DNA of 64,000 nucleotides from NCBI GenBank assembly GCA_046566145.1, contig JBKHXF010000008.1, forward strand, positions 226,900 to 290,899. Reading direction: 5' to 3'. The notes beneath the pieces are model-generated. The model had not been told where the DNA came from. It made no database searches and saw nothing but the letters and a program-made list of their open reading frames with translations. The stretch's first letter is position 1. Every line of letters begins with the position of its first letter. The position numbers were made by a program, and so were the translations under genes. Positions 31,787-40,731 of the stretch are shown here, piece after piece. The stretch comes from JBKHXF01 sp046566145. Lineage in GTDB: Bacteria; Actinomycetota; Nitriliruptoria; Nitriliruptorales; Nitriliruptoraceae.

Positions 31787-32658
31787 GGCGTGTCGAGGCG
31801 GACGACGAGCCGCTCGGCGTGGGTGTAGACGTTGCAGCGGTCGGCGCGCAGGAACCCGACGAGCGTGATGCCGGCGTGCTCGGCCACCTCGACGGCCAGC
31901 GACGACGGGGCGCCGACGGCGGCGACGACCGGGACCCCGGCGACCGCGGCCTTCGACAGCAGCTCGAAGGACGCCCGGCCCGACAGCAGCAGCACCTGCC
32001 CGGTCCACGGCAGCGTCCCGCGCCGCACCGACGCGCCGACGAGCGCGTCGAGGGCGTTGTGCCGGCCGACGTCCTCGCGCACGTCGAGCAGCGTCCCGTC
32101 GGCGTCGAAGCGGGCGGCGGCGTGCAGCCCGCCGGTGCGGTCGAACACGGCCTGCGCGTCGCGCAGCCGCTCCGGCAGCCGGCGCAGCACGTCGACGTCG
32201 ACCTCGGTCGCGTCGGCGGCGAGGCCGGCGTGCGGGACGACCTCGTCGAGGTGGGTGCGGCCGCACACCCCGCACGCGGACGACACGACCCCGTGGCGCT
32301 CGAGCCGGCCGAGGTCGGGCAGCGGCCCGCGGACCGTCACCGTGACCGTGTTGCCGCGCTGCGCCTCGGTCAGCTCCGCGTCGCCGCAGTACGACACGTC
32401 GACGAGGTCGTCGGCGGTCAGCAGCCCCTCGGAGGCCAGGAACCCCACGGCGAGGTCGAGGTCGGCGCCGGGGGTCCGCATCGTGATGGCCACCCGGCGG
32501 GCCTCGCTGCGCCCCTCGGGCCGGGTCGGGTCGGTCGCGGCGATGCGGACCTCCAGCGGCTCCTCGACGGCGAGGTCGTCGGGGCGCGTGCGCCGGTCGG
32601 CACCGTCGACGGTGAGGACCTCGGTCCGCAGTCGGCTCCTCGGGGTCGCCACGATCAC
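31783..32658 (-). CDS. fdhD: Formate dehydrogenase accessory sulfurtransferase FdhD
   Basis: A 291-residue FdhD, needed to transfer sulfur to the molybdenum cofactor of FdhF-type enzymes. The conserved CxxC is in SSACGVCGRT, and the C-terminal GRHNALDALVG and LLSGRASFELLSKA motifs are intact. The GTG at 32658 overlaps the WS/DGAT stop, and its own stop overlaps the FdhF-like start by 4 bases. The three genes therefore form one tightly packed operon. Confidence 0.93.
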   Translation of the reverse strand: MIVATPRSRLRTEVLTVDGADRRTRPDDLAVEEPLEVRIAATDPTRPEGRSEARRVAITMRTPGADLDLAVGFLASEGLLTADDLVDVSYCGDAELTEAQRGNTVTVTVRGPLPDLGRLERHGVVSSACGVCGRTHLDEVVPHAGLAADATEVDVDVLRRLPERLRDAQAVFDRTGGLHAAARFDADGTLLDVREDVGRHNALDALVGASVRRGTLPWTGQVLLLSGRASFELLSKAAVAGVPVVAAVGAPSSLAVEVAEHAGITLVGFLRADRCNVYTHAERLVVRLDTP

Positions 32659-34040
32659 ACCCCCGCGTCGGTGGCCATGGCCTCGAGCTCGTCGCCGAGG
32701 TGGTCGATGAGCCGCTGCACGTGCGGCAGCGACGTGCGGTCGGCGGTGATGCCGAACGCCATCTGCCCGGCGTACGACGCCTGCGTGATGTTGAGGCCGT
32801 AGCCGTCGAACAGCAGCGACACCGGGTACATGCCGGTCATGCGGGCGCCGTTGTAGTACAGCGGCTCGGCGGGGCCCGGCACGTTCGAGATGGTGAGGTT
32901 GAACAGCGGCCGCCCGACCGCGCCGATGCCGAGCAGCTGCGACCCGATCAGCGGGGCGGTCAGCAGGATCGCGTAGTCGACGAGCTCGGCCTGCGACATC
33001 CCGCGCAGCCGCGCCTTGGCGCGCTCCATCGAGGCGTGCACGCGGGCGAGCCGGTCGAGCGGCGCGTCCGCGTCGGTGGCGAGCTCGGCCAGCGCGAACG
33101 ACAGGGCGTTGCCGGACGCCGAGCCGTCGTCGGGGCGGATGCTCACCGGCACCATCGCGACGAGCGGGTCGTCGGGCAGCGCGCCGAGGTCGAGCAGGTA
33201 GGTCCGCACCGCCCCGCCGCACATCGACAGCACCACGTCGTTGACGGTCGTCTCGGTGGCCTTCGCGACCTGCTTGATGCGCTCGAGCGGGTAGTCCTGC
33301 GCGACGAACCGGCGGGCCGCGGTCAGCCTCTGGTTCAGCAGCGACCGAGGTGCGGCGAACGGTGCGACCTCGTGCGCGTCGAACGGGGCCTTCGCGACCT
33401 GGCCGGCGAGCGCCTTCAGCGCGCCGAGCGCGGAGCCCGCCTGCCCGAGCGCGCCGGCGGCGGTGCCGAGCACCGTGCGCAGCGTCGAGGTGGCGTCGCC
33501 CTCGGCACGGACCCGCTCGGGCTCCTGCGGGGCGGCGGCCCACGGCGGCGGGGCGTCGCGCGCGTCGGGGTCGGGCGAGAACATCGCCGTGACCTGCCGC
33601 ATCGCCGCGACCCCGTCGAGCATCGAGTGGTGCACCTTCGAGTACACCGCGATCCGGCCGTCCTCGATGCCCTCGAGCAGGGTCAGCTCCCACAGCGGTC
33701 GCTGCCGGTCGAGCAGGGCCGAGTGGGAGCGCGACACGTACGAGAGCAGCTCGCGGATGCGGCCCGGCTCGGGCAGGGCGAGGTGCTGGACGTGGTAGGG
33801 CAGGTCGACCTCGTCCTCGACCCAGTGGAACAGCCCGGCACGGCCGTAGGGGCGGGCGAGCCGCCGGTTGAACGGCGACGCGACCTCGTCGTGGGCCATC
33901 GCCTCGGCGACGAGGTCGGCGACCCAGGTCGGCGGGGCGTCGTCGGGCAGCGCGAACAGCTGCAGCCCGCCGACGTGCATCGGCTGCTCGCGCGACTCGA
34001 CCAGCAGCCACGCGGCGTCGGGTACCGGCAGGCGTCGCAC
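32655..34040 (-). CDS. Wax ester synthase / diacylglycerol acyltransferase (WS/DGAT)
   Basis: A 461-residue WS/DGAT. The catalytic HHxxxDG motif is HHSMLDG at about residue 137. The N-terminal MHVGGLQLF, PLWELTLLEGIEDGR and C-terminal NLTISNVPGP motifs are all typical. It would acylate diacylglycerol or fatty alcohols to make storage lipid or envelope wax. A TAGCGT -10 at 34096-34091 and a GGGAG-rich ribosome binding site precede the GTG. Its coupling to fdhD and an FdhF-like gene is unexpected for a lipid enzyme. A paralogue lies at 37980-39467. Confidence 0.88.
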   Translation of the reverse strand: MRRLPVPDAAWLLVESREQPMHVGGLQLFALPDDAPPTWVADLVAEAMAHDEVASPFNRRLARPYGRAGLFHWVEDEVDLPYHVQHLALPEPGRIRELLSYVSRSHSALLDRQRPLWELTLLEGIEDGRIAVYSKVHHSMLDGVAAMRQVTAMFSPDPDARDAPPPWAAAPQEPERVRAEGDATSTLRTVLGTAAGALGQAGSALGALKALAGQVAKAPFDAHEVAPFAAPRSLLNQRLTAARRFVAQDYPLERIKQVAKATETTVNDVVLSMCGGAVRTYLLDLGALPDDPLVAMVPVSIRPDDGSASGNALSFALAELATDADAPLDRLARVHASMERAKARLRGMSQAELVDYAILLTAPLIGSQLLGIGAVGRPLFNLTISNVPGPAEPLYYNGARMTGMYPVSLLFDGYGLNITQASYAGQMAFGITADRTSLPHVQRLIDHLGDELEAMATDAGV

Positions 34041-34090
34041 GGTCGGTGGGCTCCCTCTCCCCTGCCCGGCCCGCCTGGCCGGGACGGGCC

Positions 34091-34096
34091 ACGCTA
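34091..34096 (-). promoter_or_regulatory. -10 element of the WS/DGAT-fdhD-fdhF operon
   Basis: Minus-strand TAGCGT lies 50 bases before the GTG at 34040, giving a leader of about 44 bases that contains the GAGAGGGAG ribosome binding site. It lies between the upstream transporter gene and this operon. Confidence 0.45.
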
Positions 34097-34104
34097 GTCG
34101 CCCG

Positions 34105-35034
34105 TCACGCGACGAGGGCGGCCAGCACGGGGAGGGTGACCAGGGCCAGCAGGATGCCGCCGCCGACCAGCGCGGTCGCGAGTCGCTCGTCGAGCCCGGC
34201 GTCGATCGCCACGACCGAGGCGGTCACCATCGGTGGCATCCCGGCCTCGAGCACGCTGGTGGCCCACGCGAGCGCCGCCGGCGTGCCGGCGGCCGCCCCG
34301 CCACCCACGCCGAGCGGGACGGTGCCGAGCGCGACCGCGACGGCGAGCACGACCGCCGGCGCGGCGACGAGCCGCAGCCCCAGCCCGACGGCGAGCGGCC
34401 CCGCGGCCGCCCGCTCCGGCAGCCGCAGCCGCAGCCCGACGCTCAGCATCGTCAGCGGGGTCAGCGTTGCCCCGAGGGCCGCGGCGACGTCCGCGACCGG
34501 GCCCGGGGTCCCGGTGGCCCGCAGCACCAGCGCGACCAGCAGCGCCACGAACGGCGGGAACGTCAGCACCCGCCGAGCGACCCGGGCGACCGTCGGGTCG
34601 GCGCCGGCGCCGTACCGGGCCGCCACGACGGAGCCGTACGTGGCGAGCAGCAGGAACGAGCCGAGCTGGTCGTAGACGACCGCGTACGGGACGTGGTCGG
34701 CACCGAGCAGGGCCTCCACGGCGGGGATGCCGAGGAACGACGTGTTGCCGAGCGGCACGACCAGCAGCAGCGTCCCGACCGTCCCGGCCGACCAGCGGGC
34801 GACCCGCCCGGCGAACAGGACCGCCCCGGCGAGCGCGGCGGCGACCCCCCAGGCGACCGCGACCGGGACCAGCGTCGCCGCGTCGAGCGTCAACCCGGGG
34901 ACGCGCGCGACGATCAGACCCGGCAGCGAGAGGCGGATGACGACCCAGTCGATGGCGGTGGCGGTGTTCGGCGGCAGCGAGCGCAACCGACCGGCCGCCA
35001 CGCCGGCGGCGAGCAGCAGGACGACCGTCAGCAC
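34105..35034 (-). CDS. AEC-family (auxin efflux carrier-like) transporter
   Basis: A 309-residue membrane protein with about ten transmembrane helices in two five-helix halves. The first half contains PLGNTSFLGIPAVEALLG with its conserved asparagine and FLG segment, the family's crossover region. The second half has LEAGMPPMVTASVVA. AEC proteins export or exchange small organic acids; the substrate is unknown. GTG 35034 is 31 bases after the YpfJ-like gene's stop on the same strand, so co-transcription is possible. No ribosome binding site is obvious. Confidence 0.82.
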   Translation of the reverse strand: MLTVVLLLAAGVAAGRLRSLPPNTATAIDWVVIRLSLPGLIVARVPGLTLDAATLVPVAVAWGVAAALAGAVLFAGRVARWSAGTVGTLLLVVPLGNTSFLGIPAVEALLGADHVPYAVVYDQLGSFLLLATYGSVVAARYGAGADPTVARVARRVLTFPPFVALLVALVLRATGTPGPVADVAAALGATLTPLTMLSVGLRLRLPERAAAGPLAVGLGLRLVAAPAVVLAVAVALGTVPLGVGGGAAAGTPAALAWATSVLEAGMPPMVTASVVAIDAGLDERLATALVGGGILLALVTLPVLAALVA

Positions 35035-35065
35035 GACGCGCTCAGCACGGCACGGGCACCGCGGG

Positions 35066-35965
35066 TCACAGCTCGGCGTCGGGCGCGAACGTGTCGCACG
35101 CCTCCGGGTCGCCGGTGTCGAGGCCGCGCCCGAACCAGGTGCGGCGCTGCTCGGACGAGCCGTGGGTCCAGGTCTCCGGGGTGACGTTGCCCTGGCTGCG
35201 GGTCTGGATGTAGTCGTCGCCGACGGTCTCGGCCGCGTCGATCGCCTCGGCGATGTCCTCGTCGGAGATCTCCGAGATCACCGGGGCGCCGCCGCCGGCG
35301 GTCGGCGTGCGGGTCGCGTGGTGCGCCCAGACGCCGGCGTAGCAGTCGGCCTGCAGCTCGAGGCGGACCCCGTCGGACTCCGGTCCCTCCCGGCTCTGCA
35401 CGCGCCGGTTGGTGCCGAGGACGTTCTGGACGTGGTGGCCGACCTCGTGCGCGACGACGTACGCCTCGGCGAAGTCGCCGCCGGTCGCCCCGAGCCGCTC
35501 GACGAGGACGTCGAAGAACCCGAGGTCCATGTAGACGCCCTCGTCCGCCGGGCAGTAGAACGGCCCCATCGCGCTCGACGCCGACCCGCACGCGGTCGAC
35601 ACGCCGCCGGTGAACACGGTGAGGGTCGCGTACTCGTAGGCGACGCCGTTCGCCTCGAACGTGTCGGCCCAGAAGTCCTGCACCGAGTTCTCGAACGCGA
35701 CGAAGCGGCACTCGGGCGTCGTCTCGATGTCGGCCGTCGTCTCGCAGGCCTCGAGCCCGCCCCCCGCGGGTGGCTCGCCACCGCCGCCGGCGCCGGTGGC
35801 CTGGAGCAGCACCGACGGGTCGATGCCGGCGAGCGCCGCGACGATCAGCAGGACGAGGCCGCCGACGCCGCCCACGGCGAGCTTGCCGCCGGGGACGCCG
35901 CCCGAGCCGCGCTGGTCGCGGACGCGTCCGGTGGACAGGCGACCGCGCCGGTTGAACTCGACCAT
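35066..35965 (-). CDS. YpfJ-type neutral zinc metallopeptidase family protein
   Basis: A 299-residue membrane-anchored protein of the YpfJ/PF04228 family. A short basic N-terminus is followed by one transmembrane helix (residues about 30-50), a flexible GGGGEPPAGGG linker and the zinc-type catalytic region with HEVGHHVQN near 180. The later LELQADCYAGVWA supplies the acidic ligand. The fold is that of a metallopeptidase, but no substrate is established. The ATG at 35965 has GGAGG 7 bases upstream. It is followed by the AEC transporter gene and lies next to tRNA-Gly. Confidence 0.85.
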   Translation of the reverse strand: MVEFNRRGRLSTGRVRDQRGSGGVPGGKLAVGGVGGLVLLIVAALAGIDPSVLLQATGAGGGGEPPAGGGLEACETTADIETTPECRFVAFENSVQDFWADTFEANGVAYEYATLTVFTGGVSTACGSASSAMGPFYCPADEGVYMDLGFFDVLVERLGATGGDFAEAYVVAHEVGHHVQNVLGTNRRVQSREGPESDGVRLELQADCYAGVWAHHATRTPTAGGGAPVISEISDEDIAEAIDAAETVGDDYIQTRSQGNVTPETWTHGSSEQRRTWFGRGLDTGDPEACDTFAPDAEL

Positions 35966-36057
35966 CGACGACCTCCGCGTGGGTGCGGCGGAGGCTACGC
36001 CCTCCGCACCGCCCGACGGCCGCCATCGTCCGGACGGGAGCCCCGTCCGGGACGCAA

Positions 36058-36085
36058 CGAGACCCGGCGCGAGGGCCGGGTCTCG
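36058..36085 (-). terminator. Terminator of tRNA-Gly
   Basis: An 11-bp stem CGAGACCCGGC with its complement and a 6-base loop lies immediately after the tRNA 3' end on the minus strand. It lacks a T run. Confidence 0.65.
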
Positions 36086-36087
36086 TG

Positions 36088-36164
36088 TGGAGCGGATGAC
36101 CGGGATCGAACCGGCGACCTCCACCTTGGCAAGGTGGCGCTCTAGCCAGCTGAGCTACATCCGC
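36088..36164 (-). tRNA. tRNA-Gly (anticodon GCC), CCA encoded
   Basis: On the minus strand the acceptor stem GCGGATG pairs with CATCCGC, followed by discriminator U and an encoded CCA. The D arm AGCTCAGCTGGCTAGAGC, the anticodon stem-loop CACCTTGCCAAGGTG with anticodon GCC, and the T arm CGCCGGTTCGATCCCGG are all present. It reads the common glycine codons GGC and GGT. Confidence 0.96.
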
Positions 36165-36210
36165 GTGGTGCCGAGCGGTCGGCGACGCCGTGCCGCTCGT
36201 GCGGTCGGGG

Positions 36211-36239
36211 AACGTAGCGAGCGCCGATCGGGGGGGCAA
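36211..36239 (-). promoter_or_regulatory. Promoter of tRNA-Gly
   Basis: Minus-strand TTGCCC (36239-36234), exactly 17 bases, and TACGTT (36216-36211) form a good promoter. Predicted transcription starts about 40 bases before the mature tRNA 5' end, so a 5' leader would be removed by RNase P. Confidence 0.6.
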
Positions 36240-36301
36240 ACCGCCCCTCGGGGGCCGCGAGGGGGGTGCGCCGGCCGCGCGTGAGAGGGTCCCGCCGCCG
36301 C

Positions 36302-36757
36302 TCAGACCCCGCCGGCGAGGCCCGTCGAGCCGAAGCCGCCGGCGCCCCGCGCGGTCTCGTCGAGGTCGTCCACGACGGCCACCTCGGCGTGCCCGACGCG
36401 CTGCAGCACGAGCTGCGCGATGCGGTCCCCCGGCGCGAGCGTCACCGGCTCCGACCCGAGGTTGACCAGCAGCACCTTCACCTCGCCGCGGTAGCCGGCG
36501 TCGATCGTGCCGGGGGCGTTGACGACGGTCAGGCCGTGGCGGAGCGCGTTGCCGGAGCGCGGGTGGACGAGCCCGACCCAGCCGTCCGGGACGGCGACGG
36601 CGAGCCCGGTGCGGACGGCGGCGCGCTCCCCCGGGGCGAGCGTGACGTCCTCGACGCCGCTCAGGTCGAGGCCGGCGTCGCCCGGGTGGGCGTAGGCGGG
36701 CACGATCGCCGCAGGGTCGAGCACCTTGACGGCGAGTCGCAGGTCGGGGGTCGTCAC
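36302..36757 (-). CDS. dut: dUTP diphosphatase
   Basis: A 151-residue homotrimeric-type dUTPase that hydrolyses dUTP to dUMP. All five motifs are visible: GDAGLDL, PRSGNALRHGL, NAPGTIDAGYRGEV, GDRIAQLVLQ and the C-terminal RGAGGFGSTG. The length matches bacterial Dut. The GTG at 36757 has GAGGA 6 bases upstream. It lies between tRNA-Gly and a divergent coiled-coil membrane protein. Confidence 0.95.
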   Translation of the reverse strand: MTTPDLRLAVKVLDPAAIVPAYAHPGDAGLDLSGVEDVTLAPGERAAVRTGLAVAVPDGWVGLVHPRSGNALRHGLTVVNAPGTIDAGYRGEVKVLLVNLGSEPVTLAPGDRIAQLVLQRVGHAEVAVVDDLDETARGAGGFGSTGLAGGV

Positions 36758-36864
36758 GGGGGTCCTCGGTGGCGTCGGGCGGGTCACGGCGGGCCACGGC
36801 GGATGGCGGAGGGCGGCTCGGCCGACCGGCCGGGTCGGCCGGGGGTGGCTCCCGGTCCGGACGC

Positions 36865-36870
36865 TAGCCT
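36865..36870 (+). promoter_or_regulatory. -10 element before the coiled-coil membrane protein
   Basis: TAGCCT lies 86 bases before the GTG at 36956 in the divergent gap with dut. No -35 is convincing. Confidence 0.35.
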
Positions 36871-36955
36871 CGACGGGTCCCGCCGCACCGCCGGCGGCCT
36901 CTCCCGGGCCACTCCGGCCCCCGCGACACCGCCTGCCCCCGACCCTGGACGGCCC

Positions 36956-37972
36956 GTGCCCGCGACCCCCTCCGTGACCCCGCCCCCCGACGCCGCCGAG
37001 CCCACCCCGGCCGACCCGCCACGGGGCTCGCGCAGCAGCCTGCTCGCCGCCCTGATGGCGCTCGCACTGACCGGCGCGATCGTCAGCGGCGTGACCCTGC
37101 AGCGCTCCCAGGAGCAGGCCGCCCGGGTCGAGGCGCAGCGCGCCGACGCCCGGGTCGAGCTCGCACGGGACGTGATCGCCGCCGCCACCGAGCTCGTCGA
37201 GCCGGCCCGGCAGATGGACCTCGACGCCGAGGCGCTGCGCCGGACCCTCGAGGACCTGCTGCTGGTCAGCGACCGCACCGACGAGGAGCTCGCCGAGGAC
37301 CGCGCCACGCTCCTCGCCGCGCTGGAGGCCGACGCGGAGCGGCTCCGTGCGCTCGTCGTCCAGCCCACACCGGCGGTCGACCCGATCCTGGACCGGGAGC
37401 GCGTCGAGCCGGTGCTCGACGGGTTCGAGGGGGCCCGTGCCGAGGCCACGGCGCTCGCGGAGGAGGCCGAGCGCGCCGTCGCCGACGCGGAGGCGTGGGC
37501 CACGGCCGTCGAGCTCCTCGCGGCCCGCGCGGCGGGGTACGCCGCGTCGGTGTCGGACCTGCCCGGCACCGAGGACCCGGACGAGCTCGCCGAGCTGTGG
37601 CGCGCGGAGCGCGAGCCGCTGGAGGCCCTCGCCGATGCGGCCGACCGCGCCGCCGCCGTGCCGGGGCTCGAGGAGCTCGCCGGCGCGTACCGTGAGTACG
37701 CGACCGCGAACCTCGCGTGGATCGACGAGGCCGTGGAGCTGCTCGGGTCCGACCGGGCCGAGGAGTACAACGAGCGGCTCGACGACCTCTTCGGCGTGCC
37801 CGACCCGTTCGGGTTCAACCTCGCGGTGTCGCGGGCGACGTCGGGTGCGCTGCGGGCGCCGGCGCTCGAGGCGCTGACCGACCTGCGTCGGCGGACGCTG
37901 CAGCTGCGCCGGGACCTCGCCGAGCTCGACCGCGACATCGCGACGCGGCTCGGCGGCCGGCCGACCGGCTGA
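36956..37972 (+). CDS. Membrane-anchored coiled-coil protein of unknown function
   Basis: A 338-residue protein with a proline-rich cytoplasmic start, one transmembrane helix (residues about 28-50) and a long, almost entirely helical extracytoplasmic part very rich in alanine, glutamate, leucine and arginine, predicted to form coiled coils. No enzyme motif or named family was recognised. The GTG at 36956 is the start just ahead of the membrane helix; the open frame continues upstream over dut without support. It converges with the second WS/DGAT gene, 7 bases away. Confidence 0.6.
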   Translation: MPATPSVTPPPDAAEPTPADPPRGSRSSLLAALMALALTGAIVSGVTLQRSQEQAARVEAQRADARVELARDVIAAATELVEPARQMDLDAEALRRTLEDLLLVSDRTDEELAEDRATLLAALEADAERLRALVVQPTPAVDPILDRERVEPVLDGFEGARAEATALAEEAERAVADAEAWATAVELLAARAAGYAASVSDLPGTEDPDELAELWRAEREPLEALADAADRAAAVPGLEELAGAYREYATANLAWIDEAVELLGSDRAEEYNERLDDLFGVPDPFGFNLAVSRATSGALRAPALEALTDLRRRTLQLRRDLAELDRDIATRLGGRPTG

Positions 37973-37979
37973 CCTGCGG

Positions 37980-39467
37980 TCAGGCCTGCTCGGGCTCCGC
38001 GGCGGCACGGCGCGCCGCGCGGGCCGCCCGGTCGCGCTCCACGGCCTCGTGGCGGGCGTCCACGGCCTCGGCCGACGCCAGCAGGTCGGCCAGCGCGCCC
38101 TTCAGGTAGCCGGTCACCCGCTCCACGTCGGGCACGGCGTCGTAGTCGGCGGTGATGCCGAAGTTCATCCACCCGTCGATGGACGTGAGCCCGACGGCGT
38201 ACGACTGGGTCGCCGACAGCGGCGCGAACGGGAACGCGCCGAGCAGGCGCCCCCCGAGGCAGTAGATCGGGATCTGGGGGCCCGGCACGTTGGTGACGAG
38301 GAAGTTGAACAGCCGCGCCCGGGCGGCGAGCCGCGACGCCATCGCGTGGATGGTCGGCGGGGCGAAGTCGGTGAGCCCGATCAGGAACCCGGCGCCGACG
38401 GCGTGGTGCGACTGCTTCACGTCGGCCATCGCCGCGTGGCAGACCTCGAGCCGCTCGACGGGGTCCATCTCGAACATCGGCAGCGACACGAAGACGGACA
38501 CGACCTCGTTGCCGAGCGCCCCCTCCTGGCCGGACTGGCGGACCGAGACGGGCACCATCGCCCGCAGCCACACGCCGTCGGTGTCGGCCCCCCGGTGGCG
38601 CAGGTAGCGGCCGGTCGCGTCGGCGACCATCGCGAGGACCACGTCGTTGACCGTCGTGCCGAACGCGTTCTTGACCGTCTTCACGTCGTCGAGCGCGATG
38701 CGCTGGATGGCGAAGCGGCGGTGCCGCCCGGGCGGCTGGTTCAGCAGCGACCGGGGCGCCGGCTTCGACAGGTTGGCGCGCGCCACCGAGACGAGCCCGC
38801 GCCCGACCCGCAGGGCGCGGCCGGCGGCGTTGCGCGGCGCGTCGGCCACGCGACGCACGGAGTCGACGAGCTCGCTGGGGCTGCGCAGCAGGTCGGCGAC
38901 CGCGGACGCCGCGAGCTCGTACCCGCTCGGGGCCGGCTGCGGCGTCCACGGCTGCGGGTCCGGGATCGTCTCGGAGCCGTCGGGGGTGAGGTCGAGCATC
39001 ACGGTCGCGATGTCGAGCCCGGCGACGCCGTCGATCATCGCGTGGTGGTTCTTGCCGAGCAGGGCGATGCGGCCGTCCTCGAGCCCCTCGATGACGTAGA
39101 GCTCCCACAGCGGACGGTCGCGGTCGAGCTGGCGCGACAGGATGCGGGCGGCGTACTCCATCAGCTCCGGCATCCCGCCCGGCCTCGGCAGGGCGGCGTG
39201 GCGGACGTGGTAGGCGATGTCGAAGTCGGGGTCGTCGACCCAGATCGGGTTGGCGAGGTTCAGCGGTGCCCAGGCGAGCTTCTGGCGGTAGCGCGGCACG
39301 AGGTGGAGGCGCGAGCGGACCAGCGCCGTGAAGCGCTGGAAGTCGAACTCCGTCGGCGGCGCCTCGAACAGGAACACGCCCCCGACGTGCATGTGCTGCG
39401 TCGGCGTCTCCATGTGCAGGAACGCCGCGTCGGTCGCGCTCAGCCGGTCGCCGTGCTGCTGGGGCAT
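37980..39467 (-). CDS. Wax ester synthase / diacylglycerol acyltransferase, second copy
   Basis: A 495-residue WS/DGAT with the catalytic motif HHAMIDG near residue 142. The opening is RLSATDAAFLHMETPTQHMHVGG, preceding PLWELYVIEGLEDGR; the middle carries PRSLLNQPPGRHRR and the C-terminus FLVTNVPGP. It is longer than the paralogue at 32655-34040 and only moderately similar to it, so this is an old duplication. The C-terminal 40 residues are arginine- and alanine-rich. The ATG has AGGGAG upstream and a TAGGCT -10 at 39503-39498. It is monocistronic. Confidence 0.88.
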   Translation of the reverse strand: MPQQHGDRLSATDAAFLHMETPTQHMHVGGVFLFEAPPTEFDFQRFTALVRSRLHLVPRYRQKLAWAPLNLANPIWVDDPDFDIAYHVRHAALPRPGGMPELMEYAARILSRQLDRDRPLWELYVIEGLEDGRIALLGKNHHAMIDGVAGLDIATVMLDLTPDGSETIPDPQPWTPQPAPSGYELAASAVADLLRSPSELVDSVRRVADAPRNAAGRALRVGRGLVSVARANLSKPAPRSLLNQPPGRHRRFAIQRIALDDVKTVKNAFGTTVNDVVLAMVADATGRYLRHRGADTDGVWLRAMVPVSVRQSGQEGALGNEVVSVFVSLPMFEMDPVERLEVCHAAMADVKQSHHAVGAGFLIGLTDFAPPTIHAMASRLAARARLFNFLVTNVPGPQIPIYCLGGRLLGAFPFAPLSATQSYAVGLTSIDGWMNFGITADYDAVPDVERVTGYLKGALADLLASAEAVDARHEAVERDRAARAARRAAAEPEQA

Positions 39468-39497
39468 CGTGTCTCCCTGGTGTCGCCGCCGGCGACG

Positions 39498-39503
39498 AGC
39501 CTA
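39498..39503 (-). promoter_or_regulatory. -10 element of the second WS/DGAT gene
   Basis: Minus-strand TAGGCT lies 30 bases before the ATG at 39467, with the AGGGAG ribosome binding site between. Confidence 0.45.
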
Positions 39504-39619
39504 GGCGGCCGCCGCGTGGCCCCCCACCACGCGACGGCCCCCGCGTCCCCCTCGACGCGGGCCGGCAGCCCCCGGCCCGTCCCCCTGGGCGGGCCCTGCC
39601 GGTCTGGTCCCGGTCCGCC

Positions 39620-40015
39620 TCAGGCGGCCGGGTAGAGGAAGGCCAGGTCGACGCCCGCGGCCATCGCGAGGTCCTCGACCAGGCCGTACGACGGCGGCTG
39701 CTTGCCGTTGAGCACCCGCGAGATCGTCTCGCGGGCGTGCGGCCGGCCGATCGCGTCGCACGCCTCCGACAGGCCCGTCGCCGAGTACCGGCCGGTGGCG
39801 TGCAGGACGCGCATCAGCTCCCGGCACATCTCCCACGCCTCGGCGTCGCGGGTCTCCGGGGGCATCGGGCGCTCCCACCAGCGCACCTCCTCGCCCCGCG
39901 GCGTGCGCGTCGGCACGTGCCCACGCTGCGGTCGCGCCGTGCCACGTCGCACGCCGGGGCTACGGTCCGCGCCGTCACCACGCCGCGCCGAGTCGAGCCA
40001 GCGGATGTCCCCCAC
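39620..40015 (-). CDS. Small helix-turn-helix protein
   Basis: A 131-residue protein whose C-terminal 80 residues look like a Cro/C1-type DNA-binding domain (SEACDAIGRPHARETISRVLNGKQ, then GLVEDLAMAAGVDLAFLYP). The N-terminal 50 residues are basic and probably disordered. Two starts are possible. GTG 40015 has a strong AGGAGG 6 bases upstream. ATG 39865 has GGGAG 7 bases upstream and starts at the structured part, giving an 81-residue protein. No partner gene is adjacent. A GC-rich stem at 39562-39602 (CCGGCAG with its complement) follows it and may terminate it. Confidence 0.55.
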   Translation of the reverse strand: MGDIRWLDSARRGDGADRSPGVRRGTARPQRGHVPTRTPRGEEVRWWERPMPPETRDAEAWEMCRELMRVLHATGRYSATGLSEACDAIGRPHARETISRVLNGKQPPSYGLVEDLAMAAGVDLAFLYPAA

Positions 40016-40109
40016 GTCGTCCTCCTCCCGTCGCCGACCGTCCCTCGGCCAGCGAGCCGTCGTCCCCCCGCCGGGCCGTCCCGACGAGCAGCATCAGCAT
40101 GACCCCCGC

Positions 40110-40724
40110 GTGGTGTCAGCACTGACGAGGGTTGCTCGGGCGCGGATCGCTGTGCTGGCCGCGCTCCTGCTGACGGCCTGCACGACCACCCGGACCGAGA
40201 CGTCGATCGTCGGCGTCGGCACGGCGAGCCCGCCCCCGCCCGAGGCGCGCACGATCGCGGCGGACGCACCCCCCGTGCCCGCCGGCGCGTGGGAGGTCGA
40301 GGTGGAGCGCGTCGTCGACGGCGACACGCTGGTCGCCGTCGTGACCGTGCCGAGCCGCCGCTCGCCCGGGGCCGGCGAGCGGGTCCGGCTCCGGCTGCTG
40401 CGGATCGACACGCCGGAGCTCGGGCGGGCGGAGCAGCCGGCCGAGTGCCTCGCCGAGGAGGCCCGGCTCGCGCTGGAGCGGATCGCCGGCCCCGGCCGGA
40501 CCCTCGTCGTCGCCCACGACGTCGAGGAGCTCGACCGGTTCGACCGGGAGCTGGTGCACGCGTGGACGCCCGAGGGCGCCTGGGTGAACGGGGCGATGCT
40601 GGAGAGCGGCTACGCCAACGTCGTCACGTTCCCGCCCAACGTCGCCCTCGACGAGGAGGTCCGCGACGCCGAGCGTCGGGCCCGCGACGAGGGCGTCGGC
40701 CTGTGGGACCCGTCGGTCTGCTGA
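40110..40724 (+). CDS. Staphylococcal nuclease-like lipoprotein
   Basis: A 204-residue exported thermonuclease-fold protein. The signal ends in the lipobox LLTAC, then a proline-rich linker leads to an SNase domain from about residue 60. The catalytic residues of SNase are conserved: R in RLRLLRIDTPELG, E in AECLAEEARL and R in DRFDRELVHAW. A typical VNGAMLESGYANV follows. It would degrade extracellular DNA or RNA in a calcium-dependent way. GTGs at 40110 and 40113 are both possible starts; neither has a clear ribosome binding site. It converges with the cyclase gene. Confidence 0.82.
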   Translation: MVSALTRVARARIAVLAALLLTACTTTRTETSIVGVGTASPPPPEARTIAADAPPVPAGAWEVEVERVVDGDTLVAVVTVPSRRSPGAGERVRLRLLRIDTPELGRAEQPAECLAEEARLALERIAGPGRTLVVAHDVEELDRFDRELVHAWTPEGAWVNGAMLESGYANVVTFPPNVALDEEVRDAERRARDEGVGLWDPSVC

Positions 40725-40731
40725 CCGCGGG

